Program-made: the position numbers and the translations under genes
Notes under the pieces: model-generated
The model's input: only the letters and a program-made list of their open reading frames with translations
The model's database searches: none
What the model was told of the DNA's origin: nothing
Source of the DNA: Vibrio echinoideorum
GTDB taxonomy: Bacteria > Pseudomonadota > Gammaproteobacteria > Enterobacterales > Vibrionaceae
DNA: 64,000 bases
Assembly (NCBI RefSeq): GCF_024347455.1
Contig: NZ_AP025484.1
Coordinates: forward strand, 620,001-684,000
Direction of reading: 5' to 3'
In this document: positions 43,023-56,360 of the stretch, in pieces
How the letters are laid out: the number at the start of each line of letters is the position of its first letter
Position numbering within the stretch: the stretch's first letter is position 1

Positions 43023-44018
43023 ATGACCCTACAACATAAAATTAATAACAATTTAGTCCGCTACATGGAACTGATTCCCGGTACTAGTGCATTCATCGAT
43101 GCGCGCACTCCAGGCTGCGATCTAAAAGATAACTTCTGCATTATTGGCGCAGGAGTCGCAGAAAGCAGTCGTCAGCATGTTCATATTCGTGAAACGGCTG
43201 GTTTTAACATCGGTGCAGCTGGTCAGCCTCCGGGTATCAAGAACTCTCTGCATTCACACCATACCGCAGAGCTATTCGTTGTCTTCAAAGGTCAGTTCAG
43301 ATTTTATTGGGGCAATGAGGGTGAAAATGAAGCTGTGTTGTCACATGGTGATGTTATCTCTATTCCTACTAACCTTTTCAGAGGCTTTGAGGTGGTAGGG
43401 CGCGATTACGGCTTTATGTATTCTGTGTTAGGTGGTGATAACTCCGGTGGTGGCGTGGTTTGGCACCCAAGTGTGATTTCGGATAGCCAAGGTTACGGTT
43501 TGTACCTGAAAGCAGACGGAACATTGGTTGATACCATCGACGGTGATGCCGTTCCAAATCAATCTGATCTGATGCCATTGTTAACAGAAGAAGAGTTGAG
43601 CCAATTTGATACTTACACCGCTGAACAGATGATGCCGTTTGTTGCGCTGAAAAAGGATTACCGAGAAGTGTCGGGTGATTTTGACAAGCCTGGCGTTAAG
43701 CAGTTTGCGTTAACAGGACACCCATCATCTGGCTATGACTTCCAAGTTAAAAGTGTAGATGACGTGAGTATCATGGCTTATGAACTTACTGAGGGTGAGA
43801 GCATCCCAGTACACAAACGCAGTGAAAAGCAGGTACTGATTAACTTCGAAGGTGATACGTTGTTAAACATCGTTCAAGACGGTGAGCAGGCGCAAGTCGT
43901 CCTGACCACTGGTGATGTGTTCAGTGTGCCAGATGGTGCGTCATACAGCCTTGAAAACCTACGTGGTACTAGCTTTACTTACGTCGTTCTTGGTTCTGAC
44001 CAGCCACAAGCTTTGTAG
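43023..44018 (+). CDS. Bicupin protein
   Basis: 331 residues, two cupin barrels. The first has the metal-binding motif HSHHTAELF with His77, His79, His80 and Glu83, followed by G-D-V-I-S-I-P. The second (about 245-325) is less complete: E-S-I-P-V-H-K-R-S-E-K-Q-V and G-D-V-F-S-V-P-D-G, so metal binding there is uncertain. Possibly a dioxygenase or isomerase on a pathway intermediate. RBS AAGGAATTTAG. Confidence 0.8.
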   Translation: MTLQHKINNNLVRYMELIPGTSAFIDARTPGCDLKDNFCIIGAGVAESSRQHVHIRETAGFNIGAAGQPPGIKNSLHSHHTAELFVVFKGQFRFYWGNEGENEAVLSHGDVISIPTNLFRGFEVVGRDYGFMYSVLGGDNSGGGVVWHPSVISDSQGYGLYLKADGTLVDTIDGDAVPNQSDLMPLLTEEELSQFDTYTAEQMMPFVALKKDYREVSGDFDKPGVKQFALTGHPSSGYDFQVKSVDDVSIMAYELTEGESIPVHKRSEKQVLINFEGDTLLNIVQDGEQAQVVLTTGDVFSVPDGASYSLENLRGTSFTYVVLGSDQPQAL

Positions 44019-44026
44019 GATAACGA

Positions 44027-44752
44027 ATGATGAAACCAGAAGTACCACTGTTATGGCTACCTGGTTTGTTGTGTGATGAAACGTTGTTCCAAGACGTGAA
44101 TAAAGAGCTGCCCAACTGGGTGGCTCCTTTTACTTGTGACTTAGGAACGCAAACATCCATGCAAGCTTTGGCAAGTAAGATCTTAGAAAATGCCCCTGAA
44201 AGCTTTGTTCTCGGTGGATTATCCATGGGGGGAATTCTAGCGTTTGAAGTGTTTAGACAAGGACCTGAGCGGCTGAAAGGCTTGATCTTAATGGATACTA
44301 ATGCCGCCGATGAAAAATCGGAGGTTTCTGAAAAAAGAAATGCTCTGGTCGATAAGGCAAAAGCCGGGGAGTTTGAGTCGATAACACCTGATATTTTGAT
44401 GCCACTTCTTATCCACCCGAACCAGTTAGCGAATCAAGAACTGACTCAGCGAATCACTAAAATGGCGACTAATATCGGCATGGAAAGGTTTGAGGCTCAC
44501 GCTCAGGCGTTGGCGACTCGTCCTGATGCTAGACCATTGTTGGCCGATATTCAGGTTCCGACGCTGATCATTACTGGGAAAGATGACCTGTTATGCCCAA
44601 TCGATAATCACCTGTTAATGGCAAAACACATTAAACAGGTATCGCTTCACGTCATTCCTAATTGTGGCCATCTATCGACAATGGAACAGCCTAAGGTTGT
44701 CGCTCGTCATATTTGTAGCTGGTTCGAAGCAAGTCTGCCTGAATCTTTATAG
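44027..44752 (+). CDS. Alpha/beta hydrolase
   Basis: 241 residues with the hydrolase fold: nucleophile elbow G-L-S-M-G-G (Ser66), acid near T-G-K-D-D-L-L-C-P (about 185-188) and catalytic His in C-G-H-L-S-T-M (about 214). Similar in size to 3-oxoadipate enol-lactonase/carboxylesterase types. Ends the HisD-like operon before a strong terminator. Confidence 0.85.
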   Translation: MMKPEVPLLWLPGLLCDETLFQDVNKELPNWVAPFTCDLGTQTSMQALASKILENAPESFVLGGLSMGGILAFEVFRQGPERLKGLILMDTNAADEKSEVSEKRNALVDKAKAGEFESITPDILMPLLIHPNQLANQELTQRITKMATNIGMERFEAHAQALATRPDARPLLADIQVPTLIITGKDDLLCPIDNHLLMAKHIKQVSLHVIPNCGHLSTMEQPKVVARHICSWFEASLPESL

Positions 44753-44766
44753 TTAACGGTAGAAGC

Positions 44767-44820
44767 AGGTTTTCATGTTTAAGTAGAGTGTCTTGTCACT
44801 CGACTTAAACATGAAAACCT
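44767..44820. terminator. Bidirectional terminator
   Basis: 24-bp stem AGGTTTTCATGTTTAAGTAGAGTG with its complement (one mismatch) and a 6-base loop. Lies between the convergent alpha/beta hydrolase (plus) and LysR (minus) genes. A- and T-runs on both flanks. Confidence 0.85.
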
Positions 44821-44834
44821 TTGCCAACTAACGA

Positions 44835-45728
44835 TTAGCTTTCTTTCTGTTCGACAACAAACTCTACAAATCGATCCCTGAGTGGATTTTCGCTATTTCC
44901 ATTCCATATCAGGCCGACTGGCCAAGTGGCGTATTCACCTTCTAACGCAATGAATTCCACATCGGTATTACTAATGAACTGCGCACTGCTGGGTACAATG
45001 GTGAAACCGATATTGGCAGAAACCAAGGCAAGTAGGGTGAGAATATCATCGGCTTCTTGTGCCTTGGATAGGTCGATATTATTGGCGAGGCAATATTGTT
45101 GGATCTGCTTGTCTAGTCCGGGGCCACGATGTTGGGCGAGCTTTAGATAAGGCCATTTCGATAGTTCAGATATTGCCTGATTTGGGTTAGAACTCAACTC
45201 GGGAGCTTGCTTGAGAAGATCTTTGTGTATCGCGACCACAAGCGACTCATTGAAAAGCGTTAGGCTTTCTAAATTCGATGATTCTGGTATCCGATTGAAG
45301 CTGATATCGAGATCATGGCTCAATAACTCATCCGTCTGCTGCTTAGAAGGTGTGTCATTTAAAGTGACATGAACGTCTGGATATCGCTGTTTATAAGCCG
45401 CAATAAGCTTGGGTGCTTCATGATAAGTGGAAACGCCAAAGCCAATGTTCAAATGTCCCTGAGTCCCTTTTACCACTGAGCCTGACAGTTGTTCAAACGC
45501 CTGCATTGAATGAACCAAACGTTGGGCTTCTGCCAGTAACGTTTTGCCCGCGAGTGTGAGCTTTGCGCCATTCCTACCACGAGAAAACAGAGACGCCCCA
45601 ATGTTGGATTCAAGTCGTTGAATCTTTTTAGTGAGGGCTGATTGAGTGATGTATAGCTGCTCCGACGCCAAACGGTAATTACCCGATTTTTCCAACTGAC
45701 AAAATGCCTTTAGTAAATCAAATTCCAT
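44835..45728 (-). CDS. LysR-family regulator (1)
   Basis: 297 residues. N-terminal HTH: MEFDLLKAFCQLEKSGNYRLASEQLYITQSALTKKIQRLE. C-terminal substrate-binding domain (about 90-295). Divergent from the nitrilase-family gene, with 105 bases between, so it probably controls that gene and perhaps itself. Inducer unknown. Confidence 0.9.
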   Translation of the reverse strand: MEFDLLKAFCQLEKSGNYRLASEQLYITQSALTKKIQRLESNIGASLFSRGRNGAKLTLAGKTLLAEAQRLVHSMQAFEQLSGSVVKGTQGHLNIGFGVSTYHEAPKLIAAYKQRYPDVHVTLNDTPSKQQTDELLSHDLDISFNRIPESSNLESLTLFNESLVVAIHKDLLKQAPELSSNPNQAISELSKWPYLKLAQHRGPGLDKQIQQYCLANNIDLSKAQEADDILTLLALVSANIGFTIVPSSAQFISNTDVEFIALEGEYATWPVGLIWNGNSENPLRDRFVEFVVEQKES

Positions 45729-45833
45729 TCCAAATGCTCATTGAACTAAGAATATCTTTCATTATATGGAATTGAATCGATTTTTTATACTGGGTTCATA
45801 CCAATCAGATAGAGCGAAGCTTGAGGACGAATC

Positions 45834-46796
45834 ATGAAGAAAGACATCAAAGTAGCGTCGGTTCAATTTAACCACCACGCAGGTGATAAGGCGTATAACT
45901 TGTCGGTTATAGAGCAATACGTTCAACAGGCTGCGAACAGTGGTATAGAGATCATCAGTTTCCCAGAGATGTGTATCACCGGTTATTGGCATGTGTCTGT
46001 TTTGTCGAGAGATGATATAGAAGCGCTAGCGGAGCCCGTACCGAGAGGCGAATCGACTCAAAAACTAGTTTCGTTGGCAACGCAATTTGGAATGAGTGTT
46101 GGCGCGGGCTTGATAGAGCAGGGTACTGATGGCGAGTTATACAACACCTACGTATTTGCCATGCCAAATGGAGAAGTTCAGAAACATCGTAAACTGCACA
46201 CCTTTGTTAGCTCTCACATGAGCAGCGGCGACCAATACACGGTGTTCGATACGCCACATGGCTGCAAAGTCGGTATCTTGATTTGTTGGGATAACAACTT
46301 GGTCGAGAACGTACGAATCACCGCTTTGAAAGGGGCTGATATTCTGATCGCGCCACACCAAACGGGCGGTTGTCATTCACGTAGCCCGAATGCGATGAAG
46401 CGAATTGACCCAGAGTTATGGTTTAACCGAGATGAAAACCCAGATGCTATTCGTGCTGAAATGCAGGGCAAGAATGGCCGCGAGTGGTTAATGCGATGGT
46501 TGCCTGCAAGAGCGCACGACAATGGCATGTTTGTGATGTTTAGTAATGGTGTCGGCGTTGATATGGATGAGGTAAGAACAGGCAATGCGATGATCCTGAG
46601 TCCTTATGGTGAAATCATCACAGAGACTCACAGCGTAGATAACGATATGGTGGTTGCAGAGCTAAAAGCAGAGGAGTTAGATATGTGTACTGGCAGACGC
46701 TGGATTCGTGGTCGTAAGCCAGAGTTATATCATTCACTCACACAGCCTCTTGGTCATGAGCTTGATCCGCACCAAGCGCGTTTTGCAGAGAAGTGA
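45834..46796 (+). CDS. Carbon-nitrogen hydrolase (nitrilase superfamily)
   Basis: 320 residues. Catalytic triad Glu45 (SFPEMCITGY), Lys120 (HRKLHTF) and Cys151 (GILICWDNN). Cleaves amides, nitriles or carbamoyl groups in the cytoplasm; the wider context suggests an amidase in nitrogen-compound breakdown. Longer than short amidases because of the C-terminal extension with ARAHDNGMFVMFSNGVG. Divergent from LysR. Confidence 0.9.
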   Translation: MKKDIKVASVQFNHHAGDKAYNLSVIEQYVQQAANSGIEIISFPEMCITGYWHVSVLSRDDIEALAEPVPRGESTQKLVSLATQFGMSVGAGLIEQGTDGELYNTYVFAMPNGEVQKHRKLHTFVSSHMSSGDQYTVFDTPHGCKVGILICWDNNLVENVRITALKGADILIAPHQTGGCHSRSPNAMKRIDPELWFNRDENPDAIRAEMQGKNGREWLMRWLPARAHDNGMFVMFSNGVGVDMDEVRTGNAMILSPYGEIITETHSVDNDMVVAELKAEELDMCTGRRWIRGRKPELYHSLTQPLGHELDPHQARFAEK

Positions 46797-46872
46797 TTTT
46801 TAATATGCAGGTGGATAATACGGGTGGATAAGGTGAAAGAAGGGAAGAGTTTGAGTCGATAACATCGGATGT

Positions 46873-46909
46873 AGTCTACCCACTTAAACTGTTTTTAAGT
46901 GGGTAGACT
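46873..46909. terminator. Bidirectional terminator
   Basis: Perfect 16-bp stem AGTCTACCCACTTAAA/TTTAAGTGGGTAGACT with a 5-base loop, between the convergent nitrilase (plus) and atpC (minus) genes. Confidence 0.85.
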
Positions 46910-46982
46910 ATTTACATATCAGCAGTTAATTACACAGATGCCGAATCCAGCAGAGTACGCAATGAGGACTGTCTTTTGATGT

Positions 46983-47426
46983 CTAGTGTCGAGTGCGAGA
47001 AGACGTCAGTTCTGATGCACGAAGCTGAGCAACGGCTTTCGCCAGCTCAAGCTGAGCTTGTGCAAAGTTAATGTCGACATTGCCCTTGTTGATATTCTCT
47101 AGTGCCGCATATTTCGCTTCTTCTGCGCGTGCGCGGTCAATGTCTTTACCGTGCAAGGCCGTATCGGCTAACACCGTGACCACATCGGGCTGAACTTCAA
47201 GCATGCCACCAGAGACATACAGCACTTGTCCCTCTGATTTAGGGTCTGTGACAAACACCGTCACACCCGGCTTTATTTTACTTAGAAGCGGGGAGTGACC
47301 TGGGCGAATCCCCAGCTCACCGTCAGCGCCAGAAACGGCTAGGGCATAGGCCGGTCCTGAAAACAGTGTACCTTCCGCACTTACGATATTAAGTTGAAAT
47401 GTATTGTCTGTAACTCCGATAGCCAT
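46983..47426 (-). CDS. atpC: ATP synthase epsilon subunit
   Basis: 147 residues, N-terminal beta-sandwich (QLNIVSAEGTLFSGPAYALAVSGADGELGIRPGHSPLLSKIKPG) and C-terminal helices with INFAQAQLELAKAVAQLRASE. Regulates rotation and inhibits ATP hydrolysis. Last gene of the atp operon, 15 bases after atpD. Confidence 0.95.
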   Translation of the reverse strand: MAIGVTDNTFQLNIVSAEGTLFSGPAYALAVSGADGELGIRPGHSPLLSKIKPGVTVFVTDPKSEGQVLYVSGGMLEVQPDVVTVLADTALHGKDIDRARAEEAKYAALENINKGNVDINFAQAQLELAKAVAQLRASELTSSRTRH

Positions 47427-47441
47427 GATGCACCTACCTTT

Positions 47442-49741
<2,300 letters not shown>

Positions 49742-49788
49742 TATCTGCTCCTAATTTGTTTTGATTTCCAGCCAACAAACCGGAGCGT

Positions 49789-51330
49789 TTACCAAGCTTT
49801 CAACGCTACAAAGTCACCGAGAAGCTTTGCAAGGGCGCCATCGATTTCATCGTTGTAGTCACCGTTAGCGTTGATGGTGTCGAACAACTCTGGGTTTTGA
49901 CCTTTTGCGTAAGCAATCAGCTCTTCTTCAAAACGTGCAATTTTGTTCAACTCTACGTCAGCCAAATAACCTTTTTCTGCTGCGTAAATGACCGTTGCTT
50001 GCTCAGCGACAGACATCGGCGAGTATTGCTTTTGCTTCATTAATTCAGTTACACGCTCACCATGATCAAGCTGCTTGCGAGTCATGTCGTCTAGGTCAGA
50101 AGAGAACTGAGCAAATGCGGCTAACTCACGGTATTGCGCTAACGATGTACGAATACCACCAGACAGTTTCTTGATGATCTTGCACTGCGCTGCACCACCC
50201 ACACGAGATACCGAGATACCCGGGTCTACCGCAGGGCGTAGGCCTGAATTGAATAGTTGAGTTTGTAGGAAAACCTGTCCATCGGTGATTGAGATTACGT
50301 TTGTTGGTACAAACGCCGACACGTCACCCGCTTGAGTTTCAATGATAGGAAGTGCCGTCAATGAACCTGTTTGGCCTTTCACTTCACCGTTCGTGAACTT
50401 CTCTACATATTCCGCATTCACTCTTGCCGCACGTTCTAATAGACGTGAGTGGAGGTAGAATACGTCGCCAGGGAAGGCTTCACGACCTGGTGGGCGTTTA
50501 AGTAGCAATGAGATTTGACGGTAAGCAACAGCTTGCTTTGATAGATCATCATAGATGATCAGTGCATCTTCACCGCGGTCACGGAAGTATTCACCCATAG
50601 TGCAACCAGCATAAGGAGCAAGGTATTGAAGCGCTGCTGATTCTGATGCTGATGCCACAACGACGATGGTATTTTTAAGTGCGTCGTGGTCTTCGAGTTT
50701 ACGAACAACGTTTGCGATAGTGGATGCTTTCTGACCGATAGCTACATACACACATTTGATGCCAGAATCTTTTTGATTGATGATCGCATCGATAGCTAAC
50801 GCTGTTTTACCTGTTTGACGGTCACCGATGATCAGTTCACGTTGACCACGACCGATAGGCACCATAGTGTCTACTGCTTTGTAACCCGTCTGAATGGGCT
50901 GATCGACGGACTTACGTTCGATTACGCCTGGTGCAATCACTTCTACAGGGTCTAGTCGGTCACAACTCACAGGGCCTTTGCCATCGATGGGCTCGCCTAA
51001 TGTGTTCACTACACGGCCAAGAAGTCCGTTACCGACTGGAACTTCCAAGATACGACCTGTACCTTTTACTTTCATACCTTCACAGAGGTCAGTGTAGGGG
51101 CCCATAACCACCGCACCTACTGAGTGGGTATCTAGGTTAAGCGCGAGGGCGTACTTGCCACCTGGAAGTTCGATCATTTCACCTTGCATTACATCCGCAA
51201 GGCCGTTAATGGTAATGATGCCGTCACGAACCGATACAATGGTGCCTTCGTTGCGAGCTTCGGTGCTCACATTAAACTTCGCGATGCGATCTTTAATTAG
51301 ATCGCTGATTTCATTTGAATTTAATTGCAT
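49789..51330 (-). CDS. atpA: ATP synthase alpha subunit
   Basis: 513 residues. P-loop GDRQTGKT at 169-176; ends with [39 protein letters not shown], typical. Non-catalytic nucleotide sites of F1. Confidence 0.97.
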   Translation of the reverse strand: MQLNSNEISDLIKDRIAKFNVSTEARNEGTIVSVRDGIITINGLADVMQGEMIELPGGKYALALNLDTHSVGAVVMGPYTDLCEGMKVKGTGRILEVPVGNGLLGRVVNTLGEPIDGKGPVSCDRLDPVEVIAPGVIERKSVDQPIQTGYKAVDTMVPIGRGQRELIIGDRQTGKTALAIDAIINQKDSGIKCVYVAIGQKASTIANVVRKLEDHDALKNTIVVVASASESAALQYLAPYAGCTMGEYFRDRGEDALIIYDDLSKQAVAYRQISLLLKRPPGREAFPGDVFYLHSRLLERAARVNAEYVEKFTNGEVKGQTGSLTALPIIETQAGDVSAFVPTNVISITDGQVFLQTQLFNSGLRPAVDPGISVSRVGGAAQCKIIKKLSGGIRTSLAQYRELAAFAQFSSDLDDMTRKQLDHGERVTELMKQKQYSPMSVAEQATVIYAAEKGYLADVELNKIARFEEELIAYAKGQNPELFDTINANGDYNDEIDGALAKLLGDFVALKAW

Positions 51331-51339
51331 AATTGATAC

Positions 51340-51891
51340 CTATCTCGCGTGAAGTTGATTAGCTAGTCGGTTAATTGATGTGTTTAATGAACCATCGATG
51401 ACGGTTTCACCCGCCTTGATAACAATCCCGCCAACTAGCGTGTCATCAATAACCTGTTCCATTTCAACCTGACGCTCTAATTTCTTCTCAAGTGCAGCAG
51501 TGAGTGATGTAACTTGATCTTGTGTAAGCAATTCTGAACTGGTGACAGTGACAGGGATTACACGTTCATGTTCGTCCTTTAGGTCGCTGAACAAGTTAAA
51601 CAATTCTTTAATCACTGAAAGACGGCCATTCTCGGCCAATACTCGAATGAGATTAATGACATGGTCATCAACGAGTCCTTGGCAAACATGAATAATAAGA
51701 TTGACCAGTTCTTCAGATTGTTGTGTGCGAACACCTTCTGCTGAGGAAATCTGCTTAGCGATCGTTTCTTCTTCTGCCACAGTCACAAGAATCGACAGCA
51801 TTGAGTGCCACTCTTGCAACTTGTTTTCACCCAAGGCAAAGTCGAACGATGCTTTGGCGTAGGGATGAGCAATATTGGTGTAATCTGACAT
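51340..51891 (-). CDS. atpH: ATP synthase delta subunit
   Basis: 183 residues. N-terminus [23 protein letters not shown] and C-terminal [32 protein letters not shown] are standard. Connects F1 to the b-subunit stator. Confidence 0.96.
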   Translation of the reverse strand: MSDYTNIAHPYAKASFDFALGENKLQEWHSMLSILVTVAEEETIAKQISSAEGVRTQQSEELVNLIIHVCQGLVDDHVINLIRVLAENGRLSVIKELFNLFSDLKDEHERVIPVTVTSSELLTQDQVTSLTAALEKKLERQVEMEQVIDDTLVGGIVIKAGETVIDGSLNTSINRLANQLHAR

Positions 51892-51902
51892 ATTGCCTCC
51901 GC

Positions 51903-52373
51903 TTAGAGTTCGCTTATCATTTGATCAACTAACGCTCGGTTCGTTTCGGAATCTAGGTTCTTGCTAATCAATTTCTGTGCACTTTGAATAACAGCATCTG
52001 CCATATCCGCTTGAAGTTCACGGCGTAACTTTTGACGTTCGCCTTCTAGCTCAGCTCTACCTTGTTCTAAGATACGTGCTTTTTCCTGCTCACCTTCTTG
52101 GTGAGCTAAGGTGATGATTTCGTTGCGGCGTTTTTTGCCTTGCTCAATCAGTTCGGTAACATTTCTTTTCGCATCGGCGACGAGTTGTGCGCCATTTGAT
52201 TTTGCTAGTTCTAGCTCTTTCGCTGCATTCTCTGAGTGGCGTAAACCATCAGCGATTTCTTTTTGGCGCTCGTCTAACATCGCGGTGAGAGGGGGCCATA
52301 CATATTTCATGCATAGCCAAACAAAAATCACGAATGAGATTGCTTGACCAAACATGCTGGCATTTAAGTTCAT
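51903..52373 (-). CDS. atpF: ATP synthase b subunit
   Basis: 156 residues. One N-terminal membrane anchor ([29 protein letters not shown]), then a long charged helix rich in Glu/Lys/Ala. Peripheral stalk. Confidence 0.97.
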   Translation of the reverse strand: MNLNASMFGQAISFVIFVWLCMKYVWPPLTAMLDERQKEIADGLRHSENAAKELELAKSNGAQLVADAKRNVTELIEQGKKRRNEIITLAHQEGEQEKARILEQGRAELEGERQKLRRELQADMADAVIQSAQKLISKNLDSETNRALVDQMISEL

Positions 52374-52427
52374 ACCTTCCTCACTAAATCTTGATTATTT
52401 ACAAATCGATCTTTTCAAAGCTTTTCA

Positions 52428-52664
52428 TTAAGCCACGGCAAAGATGATGTATAGACCGATACCAACACCAATCATCGGTACAGCATCCACAAGACCCATC
52501 ATGATGAAGAATTGAGTACGAAGCATTGGAGTAAGGTCTGGTTGACGAGCTACACCTTCAAGGTATTTACCTGCTAAGTTACCAATACCAGATGCTGCAC
52601 CTGCTGCACCTAAACCGATCAGTAATGCACCCGCTACATATAAAACTGCGCTTACGATATCCAT
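52428..52664 (-). CDS. atpE: ATP synthase c subunit
   Basis: 78 residues, two membrane helices with polar loop [10 protein letters not shown]. Proton-carrying Asp60 in [13 protein letters not shown]. The lack of Gln/Glu-Ser sodium ligand pattern points to a proton-type ring. Confidence 0.97.
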   Translation of the reverse strand: MDIVSAVLYVAGALLIGLGAAGAASGIGNLAGKYLEGVARQPDLTPMLRTQFFIMMGLVDAVPMIGVGIGLYIIFAVA

Positions 52665-52710
52665 TTGTATCTCCGATAAATAATGTGTTAGTTAATTTTT
52701 TAGTTATTAA

Positions 52711-53884
<1,174 letters not shown>

Positions 53885-54726
53885 AATAAAACCTTATATT
53901 TAACAGTGTAAGTCAATATAAAACACAGTTTGAATATGTTTTGTTACTAGCACTTACTTGTTAATAGCAATTTGACTTGTTAATAAACCTTTACTTGTTA
54001 ACAAAGAAATAATCTTTCTGGCTTTATATCTCCTGACGAAATTAAACGATAAAAACTAACTCGCTATCGTTTCGACAAAATATAAATTACGCCTAAAATT
54101 ATGTGATCTAAACAACAAATATCGGCATCAATAATTCCATTTTTGAAAGAAGTGTTTTTCATTTATGAAAGTAATAGCTTGATTACTTCATTCATGAATA
54201 TTTCAGATGCTTTATTTTTGACGATACGAAAGGTTTTTTTCCACAATATTTAAAGTAAAACTATCAGCTTATTATCGTATCAATTGATAATATTCAAACA
54301 CTTAGAATTACTTATGAAGCCAATTACGGAGTGTCATTCTGGGTGGGGCTAACTAAGTTTTAATCAATAGTGGAAGGGAGTATTTGTGTAGTGATTTAAT
54401 GGTACGCGACTCCTTATGTATAAATAATTATTTTTGGTATTGTTGCCGCAAAGTCGTTATTCATGTGTTGGTAAGGAGCTGAAACGGTTAGTTTGCCGTT
54501 TTAAGACGACACTAAATGAACAATCTGCCCCCTAATCATCAGAGCAAAAACGCTGGAAGTTAGGGCTAAAGGTCAAAGATTAGGGCAATTGGGCAGAATG
54601 GCACAAAAAGAAAGCGCCGAATTTAGAGAACGTAACAGGCAGTTAAGTACTGCCCAATCTAGCGCTAGAGTTCTTATTTTATTAATAGTCCTTATAAGTA
54701 AGCGAAGTCAATCACGTTTCCCTCTA
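53885..54726. other. Long intergenic region upstream of atpI
   Basis: 842 bases, very AT-rich, no credible gene. The part next to atpI must hold the operon promoter; it contains three direct repeats of ACTTGTTAA (53956, 53975, 53993). Toward the LysR gene there is a 9-bp inverted repeat ATTGGGCAG (54588-54596) / CTGCCCAAT (54650-54658) with a 53-base loop. Nothing else recognised. Confidence 0.65.
53956..54001. repeat. Three direct repeats ACTTGTTAA upstream of atp operon
   Basis: ACTTGTTAA at 53956-53964, 53975-53983 and 53993-54001, spacing 19 and 18 bases. Helically phased to nearly two turns, 70-120 bases upstream of atpI. Might bind a regulator. Confidence 0.6.
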
Positions 54727-55608
54727 TTACTCTTTATAGCTTAGGTATTGAATACATAAGTCATGAAAAGCCTGTGCTTGTGGCGAGATCGTGCGGTCAG
54801 CCAACCTGAAAATACCGATTTGACGCTGTAAGGGCGGGTCAATCAATGGAATCCACACCAAACGGGTTTCATTGGTTGGGAAAGCCAGTTTAGGCAGCGT
54901 AGTCACGCCTATCCCGAGCTCTAACACCGAAAACAAAGAAGTAATGTTCTCTACTGAATACAGAGCTTGTTCGCTGAGCATTCGCGCAGGTGTTGGGTCA
55001 AGTAGGGTACAAGTACCGTTGCGAATAAAAGGTTGTTTTAACAAAGTTTGCCACTCTATTCCCTCTCGTTGGGAGGCGATAGGGTTGTCTTTCAGGCAGA
55101 CCACACCAATAGGATCGGAAAGCAAAGGGGTGAAATCGATGCTCTCTTCTTCTAAATGGGAGCTATTTCCGAGGGCAACATCCACCTCTCCAGAGAGTAA
55201 TCTCGCTTCCACACCCGCCGCATTATCATCAATCAAACTGACTTCTACATTAGGGTACTGCTCACAAAAAGCCCCTAAAACGCTAGGGATTAATTTTGCT
55301 GCTACCGATGGCACGCTTGCTATTCGAACTCTTCCTTGTTGTCCTGCCGCTGCTGCGCGCAAGTCATTATCTAATGCTTTGTAAACATTAAGAAATTGAA
55401 TGATTTTTGGTAAGCATATTTCTCCGAAAGGTGTCAGCGTTGATTTGTTGCCTGTTTCAAACAGTGGCTGACCGAGTATTTTTTCCAGTTCTTTTATTGA
55501 GGTGGAAAGTGCCGCTTGCGATCGATTTGCTCGGTGAGATGCCGCTCTAAATCCACCTTCTTCGACCACTAAAACGAAATGTTTTAACTGTTGTAGCTTA
55601 ATACTCAT
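54727..55608 (-). CDS. LysR-family regulator (2)
   Basis: 293 residues. HTH: IKLQQLKHFVLVVEEGGFRAASHRANRSQAALSTSIKELEKILGQPLFE. Then a cofactor-binding domain. Divergent from ridA, so it should regulate the second catabolic cluster. A TGATA-N9-TATCA palindrome in the shared promoter region is a fitting LysR box. Confidence 0.9.
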   Translation of the reverse strand: MSIKLQQLKHFVLVVEEGGFRAASHRANRSQAALSTSIKELEKILGQPLFETGNKSTLTPFGEICLPKIIQFLNVYKALDNDLRAAAAGQQGRVRIASVPSVAAKLIPSVLGAFCEQYPNVEVSLIDDNAAGVEARLLSGEVDVALGNSSHLEEESIDFTPLLSDPIGVVCLKDNPIASQREGIEWQTLLKQPFIRNGTCTLLDPTPARMLSEQALYSVENITSLFSVLELGIGVTTLPKLAFPTNETRLVWIPLIDPPLQRQIGIFRLADRTISPQAQAFHDLCIQYLSYKE

Positions 55609-55655
55609 GGCGCTGATCCTTCTCTAGCCCTTGCTATACCTTACTTTTTGAAAGG

Positions 55656-55674
55656 TGATAGATTTTATTTATCA
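55656..55674. promoter_or_regulatory. LysR-box candidate
   Basis: TGATAGATTTTATTTATCA, an inverted repeat with a 9-base centre and the T-N11-A form, in the 157-base gap between the LysR and ridA starts. Confidence 0.55.
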
Positions 55675-55765
55675 AATGCACAAAATTTACCGTTAGATTT
55701 ATCAGTCGTCAAGGTGCAGTATTTAACCATCTTGAAACATAGTTGTTACAAAGTTGGATGGAATC

Positions 55766-56164
55766 GTGAACGCACAAACTAAAAAACACCCAGTAAAAAC
55801 CGAGCTTTTTGCTTCAAAAGCACCACTAGAGTGGGCAATCGTTAATAACGGCACTCTATACACAGCGCAGATTCCAATTGATGAAACTGGCGCAGTAGTA
55901 GAAGGCGGTATTGAAGCGCAAACGCGTCAGACTTTTAACAACCTTGTTCATACGTTGGAGTGTGCAGGCGAATCTATGGATTCAGTGCTGCAAGTTCTGA
56001 TTTACGTGACAGACCGTGAATACTTAAAAACGGTAAACAGCGTATACGGAGAATACTTCAATGCACCTTATCCAAACCGTGCTGCGGTCGTCGTTGCAGG
56101 GTTAGCAAGAGAAGAGATGCTGGTCGAGTTCGTGGTTTATGCATCGGCGTCTCAACCTGAATAA
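55766..56164 (+). CDS. RidA family deaminase
   Basis: 132 residues from GTG 55766 (GGATGGA upstream); a TTG 12 bases earlier is less likely. Standard RidA fold with Arg in NRAAVVV (near residue 104) and Glu in MLVEFVVY (near residue 119), the residues that bind and deaminate enamines/imines. Clears reactive imine intermediates. Its presence in a catabolic operon suggests an amine or imino acid oxidation step. Confidence 0.9.
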   Translation: MNAQTKKHPVKTELFASKAPLEWAIVNNGTLYTAQIPIDETGAVVEGGIEAQTRQTFNNLVHTLECAGESMDSVLQVLIYVTDREYLKTVNSVYGEYFNAPYPNRAAVVVAGLAREEMLVEFVVYASASQPE

Positions 56165-56360
56165 TCAGACTGTGAACTAAAGCTATTTGCGGATCAAAAC
56201 TCTTTTGAATTGAAGTGGTTTATTGATACAAGCGACTTGGTTCACTTTAGAAACAAAATATACATCTTATTTTAGCAATTAATTACCTGAATATTAACAG
56301 TTTATTAATTAACCAGATGGTTGCCAGACTCAACCGCAACCTAACCGTTACAAGGACAGA

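Noticed and set aside
54588..54658. Inverted repeat as a small RNA or transposon end
   Set aside because: Only 9 bp, no gene or target duplication around it, no T-run.
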